Shown here piece by piece: positions 59,101 to 64,000 of a DNA stretch of 64,000 bases (position 1 is the stretch's first letter; each line of letters opens with the position of its first letter). The notes beneath the pieces were generated by a model. The model worked only from the letters and a program-made list of their open reading frames with translations. It was not told where the DNA came from and made no database searches. The position numbers and the translations under genes were made by a program. The DNA is taken from positions 6,698,501-6,762,500 of the forward strand of contig NC_059550.1 in NCBI RefSeq assembly GCF_905220415.1, written 5' to 3'. Origin of the DNA: Colias croceus. Its lineage: Eukaryota > Arthropoda > Insecta > Lepidoptera > Pieridae.

Positions 59101-61007
59101 CGCAACTCCCCATACAAATTGATGGGAGAGACAAAATAGTTGCGGAGACAAAGTTGCTCGTGCGCGCTGGCTCTTATGGCGCAGGACAAAGACAATTTTA
59201 GTTCTTACTTGACAGTCTCAACACGACGGAGTTTATCAAGCGTAGAGTATTTTTATTTGTGTAAACAAATTTACAAAAAAAAAGGTTAAATGTTTCAAAG
59301 CGTTAGGAAGAAGAAAGGGAGAAATATAATTAAGAATTTCGTTGTTTATCAAAGGTATTTGAATGTACATATTTTGTTTTTCGACGTAAAGGTAGAGCCA
59401 AATATGTGTTACTCTTATTATGAAGCTGAAGAGTTTGTTTGTTTATTTGAATGCGCTAATCTTAAGAACTACTGGTCTGATTTGAAAAATTTCGCTGTTA
59501 GATAGTCCATTTATCGAAAAAGACTATAGGCTTATATATCAGCACGCTAAGACCAACAGAAGCGGAGCAATGCGGATAAAACCACGGAGCACAGCTAGTA
59601 TACGATAAATTAAGACAAAGCTTATTATTCTATACTTAAATATCGAACAACAACCATAAACAGTTTAATTTTTTCATCGAAATCATTGATTTTGTATTAA
59701 AAAATAATATAGGTAGGTACATATCAGTTACTACATGAGCTTCATCTAGTCAATATAATATGATTACATAAAAACAAAACAAGGTCACGCAATTACTATG
59801 TTCACAGTCCCCGAACAAAGCCGATTAGGATTTCCACAAAATTATGTTTAACGACCGCGGATGCTTAATTTAGAGTTCCCTTTCAAAATTTCGAAACTTT
59901 AAAGCCTCTATGTGAAAATGGTGCTGTTTTTTGCAGCGAAATTTTTAAATAATCTATGATAAACTTTCAGAATGATTATAGGCCTATTGTTAAGATATGC
60001 AACTGCTAATTGAATAATAAAAATATTATGTGACTAATGTAGTTTGTTCTCCTTCTGAAATTAATAGGAAGAAAAAATTCATTCTTGTAAATACATCATC
60101 TATGACATCTAGCATAGATCTCTATATTTTCTAATGTTTTAATTGATGTAGTACCACAGTGTAGTACTTTTACGTGTTTCCTTTTCAGATATTATATGCC
60201 AACGAATGGTAAACTTACGCTAGCGAAAGATGAAATACATACCCAATATATTATTATGCTCATTAGATTAGTATATTTCTGTCATTTGTTCATTTTATGT
60301 CTATGTTTCATTTCAGATGAGTGAAGACGGATTTCTTTCTGTTGAAGGAACAAACAAGCTTGCCCAAACATACTTAGAAAATGATCCTGAGAGGCTAAAA
60401 CAAGCGGAGCAGCTGACAGAGGCTTGTAAATTTGGTAAGTTGCTTAAAAATTAATTCTGTTTCGTACCGTAAAATACAGTTCTTTTTCATATTAGTTCTT
60501 TTTACTTTTTTAAAGAATGTTTGAATTAATTTGAGTGTTTTGTTTTAGTAAATGACGAAAATATAGATGGGAATATAGCCTGTGAGAGAGCTGCTTTAAT
60601 TTTCAAATGTACCGTGGATAGGGCTGAAGAGGTAGATATGTATTGAAAAAGGGTTAATAATTGAGAATTGTTCAATTTGTATTTAGAAATATCAATTTTC
60701 ACTATCTCAATAGATTTGATATTTATAAGATCACTAGCTTTCCGCACGCGGTTTCACCCGCGTTTTCAAAGAAAAACCCGATTAGTTCCCGTCCCCGTAG
60801 GATTTTCGGGATAAAACCTATCCTATGTGATAATCTAAGTTACCATCTATATGTGACCTAAATTTCATAGTAATTGGTTATATAGTCAAGCATAGAAGAG
60901 TAACAAACATACACATACACATTACACATCCATCCAGGAAGTATTCAAACACAATTATTTTAAATTCATGTTGTTTCTTTCTATTTCAGTTTGATTTCGT
61001 GTTTTAA
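56160..61007 (+). CDS. OBP-9, classic odorant-binding protein (type I)
   Basis: Exons 56160-56210, 58737-58907, 60317-60434, 60549-60631 and 60990-61007 (51, 171, 118, 83 and 18 bases; phases 0,0,1,0) give 146 residues. Signal peptide of 17 residues (MLLAVLFTVVSFSVLVQ). Cysteines: MDC, KCLFAC, EAC and ACERAALIFKC, with 26 residues between C1 and C2 and the classic 3 and 8 spacings. The last exon codes FDFVF. Intron 1 (2.5 kb) is filled by a 2.27-kb TIR element with a piggyBac remnant inside; intron 2 has a small MITE and a retroposon tail, and intron 4 another tail. Confidence 0.92.
56948..58083 (+). mobile_element. piggyBac remnant nested in the 56427-58692 element
   Basis: TTAA at 56944-56947 followed by CCCTAGAAGTCC marks the left end; a weaker match, GCACTTAATGTG then TTAA at 58084-58087, may be the right end. 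An ORF at 57483-57827 encodes 114 residues with MSRKDFMKKLSTHL and TLKYLDKY, similar to the region just before the cysteine-rich tail of piggyBac transposases. The catalytic core is missing. Confidence 0.6.
57483..57827 (+). pseudogene. piggyBac transposase fragment
   Basis: 114-residue ORF with a C-terminal-region signature of piggyBac transposases (SRKDFMKKL corresponds to the SRKKFMRNL block of the family). It starts and ends in degraded sequence and has no upstream DDD domain, so it is a fossil. A different piggyBac lineage from the 7716 copy, judging by the terminal sequences. Confidence 0.55.
58997..59173. mobile_element. 177-bp Harbinger-like MITE
   Basis: Near-perfect inverted repeats of about 45 bp starting GAGCCAGCGCGCACGAGCAA, flanked by TTA (58994-58996 and 59174-59176). 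The word GTCTCCGCAACTATTTT is duplicated in tandem on the left arm. In OBP-9 intron 2. Confidence 0.85.
59405..59600 (-). repeat. Retroposon tail fragment, family B (antisense)
   Basis: TTATGAAGCTGAAGAGTTTG, GAACTACTGGTCTGATTTGA, TTTATCGAAAAAGACTATAG and GAGCACAGCTAGTAT: antisense relative of 22475. In OBP-9 intron 2. Confidence 0.65.
60735..60935 (+). repeat. Retroposon tail fragment, family D
   Basis: CTAGCTTTCCGCACGCGGTT, TTCCCGTCCCCGTAGGATTT, TAAGTTACCATCTATATGTG and AGAGTAACAAACATACAC. In OBP-9 intron 4. Confidence 0.65.
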
Positions 61008-61648
61008 AAAGAAGGAAGAATATTTGGTGATACCTACTTAGTCCAAGATTTATTGTTTTTTTAAATTTATGTTATAAGTTTTTGTAAAAATGTGATACGA
61101 ATAGGTACTTGTATTGTCTACGAGAAATTTAAAATTGATGTATCAATCTTATTGTGTGCAACTCATGATTTTGGCCACAGAATGCAAAGTTATCTGATAA
61201 CATTGTATCGGTTATACCTACATATAGTTCTGTGGGTTATACTGTATACATATTAAATTGGTTTTGAACTGTTAAATCATTCACAGTTCATGTAAATATT
61301 ATGTGTTATTCAATGTTAATAATATAAGATTTTAATAATGTAAATAAAAATTTAATTTTCTAGATTCTGCATGTGTATGATAAATATTTCAAAGCGAACC
61401 CTAAAATGATATTGATTTAATCTCAATATAAATATAAAGAATACAATGAAATAAATTATAATAGTTTAATGAGATGGAAAACATTAAAGAAAATAAGTGT
61501 CCAATTCCAAAACTTATTGTGATTGTATCAAAACTTATTAATTAAACCAATGTGATTTATTATTTGAAATTATATCAATTTAGATCATTTAAACGATATA
61601 TTTGATATAAAAGTGACCGGTGATACTATTCTAATCTATTCTATAACG
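61008..61648. other. Intergenic region between OBP-9 and OBP-10
   Basis: 641 bp: OBP-9 3' untranslated region (AATAAA near 61343) and the OBP-10 promoter with TATAAAA at 61606-61612. No ORF. Confidence 0.5.
61606..61612 (+). promoter_or_regulatory. TATA box of OBP-10
   Basis: TATAAAA, 37 bp upstream of the OBP-10 start codon. Confidence 0.5.
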
Positions 61649-63730
61649 ATGAATAATAAAGGTAGTTACGTTATTTGTTTTGTGTTTTATTTTGTTCTGC
61701 AAAATGGAAACGTTTTGGGGGTAAGTTTGTATATGATATCTATTCTCTATATATCTTTATGTTTCCTAAAAAGATTTTGGTTAATTTAGGAATTTACAAA
61801 GTATTGAATTATTTTGAATCAAAAATAAGTTGCTGCTCTGTTTAATAAGCAACATAATATATCGCTAAATATGTAGATATAAGCGATATCTATCAAAGAC
61901 AACTATTGCATCAAACATGAGTTTTCTTCAAACTGCACAAAGAGGTTTTGTAAGTGCTATTGTATGGACTACAATAGTACAAAAAAGCTCAGAAACTTAT
62001 ATTGAAGAATAAACTGATTGTGTACTTTATTAACTATGCAAATTGCAAAGTCAATAAGGTCATACACTTGTACCTACTTATGTTTGACAAATAAGAATTT
62101 ATGAATTGAATTGGAATGAAAAAAAACCGCATACCTACCGCGTTCCCTGTATAAGACGTAAGCTTTTATCCCTGAAATCCCACAGGGATAAAAGCTATGT
62201 CTTATTCTGGGTCATCAGAGGTGACATACCACATTTCATTGTAATAGTATTTGCGTAAAAGAGTAACAAACATCCATCCTAAACAAACTTTCGCATTTAT
62301 AATATTAGTAGGAATAGGTCGTAAGTCCAAGAGCCGTAATGATCTAAGGTCCGCGGCGACCTGACCTTCGTTATTTCATAAAAGCTGAAAGTGTTTCAGT
62401 GTATAAGATAGGTAGGCACCTATTTGTTAAAGCAAGAAGCTCAATTTTTATATTTCATAGGGACACTGTAGAAATCTCATCCATTGCCCACAACAAAATA
62501 TAACTTCATAATCACTGGTCGTTCTTACCTATAAGAGACATACACACAACACAGCAAAACTTTCAGCTTTTAAAATAGGTAGACTAATAAGCACCTCTAG
62601 ATTTTTTTTCTCATTTACAGGCAATGACAGATGAAGAAGCCAAAGCAGATTTTGCGAAGGCGATAATGGCATGTGCTAAAGACGCATCCGTAGATATGAG
62701 TGATATTATGTCTTTAGCCAGTCTGATTGTACCGACAGACTATAAAGTGAAATGTGTTCTCGCCTGCGCGTATCGGAAGAAAGGATCGGTAAATAATACT
62801 TAATATTCTAATGATTGCTATAAATAATTACACATGAAATACGCTCATTGCCTTGATGATTCGTGTTAAAAAATTCCAGGGTTTTCATTTATAATGATTC
62901 CTTGTTATACCTACATAAAAAATCAAAAAACAATATTCTATCACTGACAATAATACTACCAAATGGGTATAACATTTTTAAAAGGCACTAGCATAATAGC
63001 ATTTGGTACATATATGCCTTGCAATTCTTTAAATCCCCATCCAAGTACTAACCTAATTTTTTTGTAGTCTGTACCCCAATGTTGCTAAAACTAGTTTAAA
63101 GATTCTTCTTATAGGTACCTACGTCCTTGTTGATTTTAGTATTTCAAAAAAGGTAATGAAATTTATTTTGCAGCTGAATGCTCAAGGCATGTATGACATC
63201 GACGGGGCATATGCACTAGCTGAAACCATGATGAAAGGCGATGAAGTACGAATAAAAAAAGGAAAGGAATTAGCAGATGTTTGCGCCGCTGGTATGCAAA
63301 ATGAGAAAATGATTGAGGATATTCTTATATTAAATACCAAGTATTTCTACATTTTTAATTATTTCAGTAAACGATGAGAAAGTGAGTGACGGAGAAAAGG
63401 GGTGCGACAGAGCTGCATTGATGTTCAAATGTGGTGTTAAAAATGCTGCTAAGGTTTGTATTTTATAATGTAGGTAGTTGTTAGAACTTTCAGCTGTTTG
63501 ACAATATGGTATACGTACATACCTACCAATATATCAGCAAACTTAAAAATAGAATTAGAAAACGTAGCTAATCACAATGTGTTTGCCGTTTGGTCGCTTT
63601 CGTAACAAACATCCTCCAATGTAATAAACTCTGGCATTTGTATTTATTAAAATTTAATAATAGGTATGAATTAATATAAGTAAAAGTGCTAAATTTAATT
63701 TTCCCTTTTCAGTATGGCTTCAAATTATAA
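61649..63730 (+). CDS. OBP-10, classic odorant-binding protein (type I)
   Basis: Exons 61649-61720, 62621-62788, 63174-63291, 63368-63453 and 63713-63730 (72, 168, 118, 86 and 18 bases; phases 0,0,1,0) give 153 residues. Signal peptide about 24 residues, then AMTDEEAKADFAKAIMAC. Cysteines: MAC, KCVLAC, DVC and GCDRAALMFKC, with classic spacing. The last exon codes YGFKL. AATAAA at 63790-63795. It resembles OBP-8 and OBP-9 in exon sizes and in the VNDEKVSDGEKGC block (OBP-8 has SVSDGEKGC). Confidence 0.92.
62120..62315 (+). repeat. Retroposon tail fragment, family D
   Basis: CCGCATACCTACCGCGTTCC, GCTTTTATCCCTGAAATCCC, TGCGTAAAAGAGTAACAAAC and TTTATAATATTAGTAGGA. A CTTTTATCCCTG / CAGGGATAAAAG inverted pair lies at 62163-62191. 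In OBP-10 intron 1. Confidence 0.6.
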
Positions 63731-64000
63731 CCAGCTAATACCCACCATGTCCAGTGATGCTCCACATGATTATAATAAAGTTTTCATGAAATAAAAACGC
63801 TGTGTTTTTACTTTTTAATTGCTTGCCTGTTTTTTTTAATCTACAATCTTGTGCCAATAACCCCTAAAAAGTTGTATTGGTATGCAAGGATGATAAAGTA
63901 GGTCTACTATGTGAGAATGCAAATGCAGCAAATTCTTTTACAATGAAAATTAAAATCTCAAATTATCAATTATCTCACACCACTTCCTTTGGTATGAGGA

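Overview
The window is nuclear DNA from a moth or butterfly (Lepidoptera). It is AT-rich, intron-rich, and full of repeat types common in lepidopteran genomes: RTE/SINE tails, a tRNA-derived SINE, (ATG)n-tailed retroposons, piggyBac, hAT, mariner-like and Harbinger-like miniature elements. I reconstructed 13 host genes by joining exons with GT..AG junctions and compatible phases. No tRNA or rRNA gene and no CRISPR array was seen.

Region 1 (1-15.7 kb) is a housekeeping block. It holds the 3' part of an unidentified basic protein gene (+), a complete eight-exon Smg9 gene (nonsense-mediated decay cofactor, -), and a complete five-exon cation-dependent mannose-6-phosphate-receptor-like gene (+). 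The first gene and Smg9 converge with about 137 bp between stop codons. Smg9 introns carry a LINE remnant, a 647-bp miniature element and an internally deleted piggyBac copy that still has a small ORF.

Region 2 (18.9-63.7 kb) is an array of ten odorant-binding protein (OBP) genes, called OBP-1 to OBP-10 here. All encode small secreted proteins with the classic six cysteines (C2-x3-C3, C5-x8-C6). Two exon architectures occur. Type I (OBP-1, 7, 8, 9, 10) has introns in phases 0,0,1,0 and ends with a tiny last exon in all but OBP-8. Type II (OBP-2 to OBP-6) has exons 2-5 of exactly 76, 89, 112 and 89 coding bases, with phases 0,1,0,1. Strand order is - - + + + + + - + +. The arrangement points to tandem duplication from two founders. 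The products would carry hydrophobic ligands in sensillar lymph or other secretions.

The intron 3 of OBP-5 contains a 5.9-kb env-bearing LTR retroelement (errantivirus type) inserted antisense, with near-identical LTRs and an AACT target duplication. It is defective: the central reverse transcriptase, the integrase and the N-terminal part of env are missing.

Other introns and intergenic stretches hold many terminal-inverted-repeat elements. Several have their terminal motif repeated many times inside, which is the most unusual structural theme here. No exotic cellular system was found; the points of most interest are the OBP array, the mobile elements in its introns, and the motif-iterating miniature elements.
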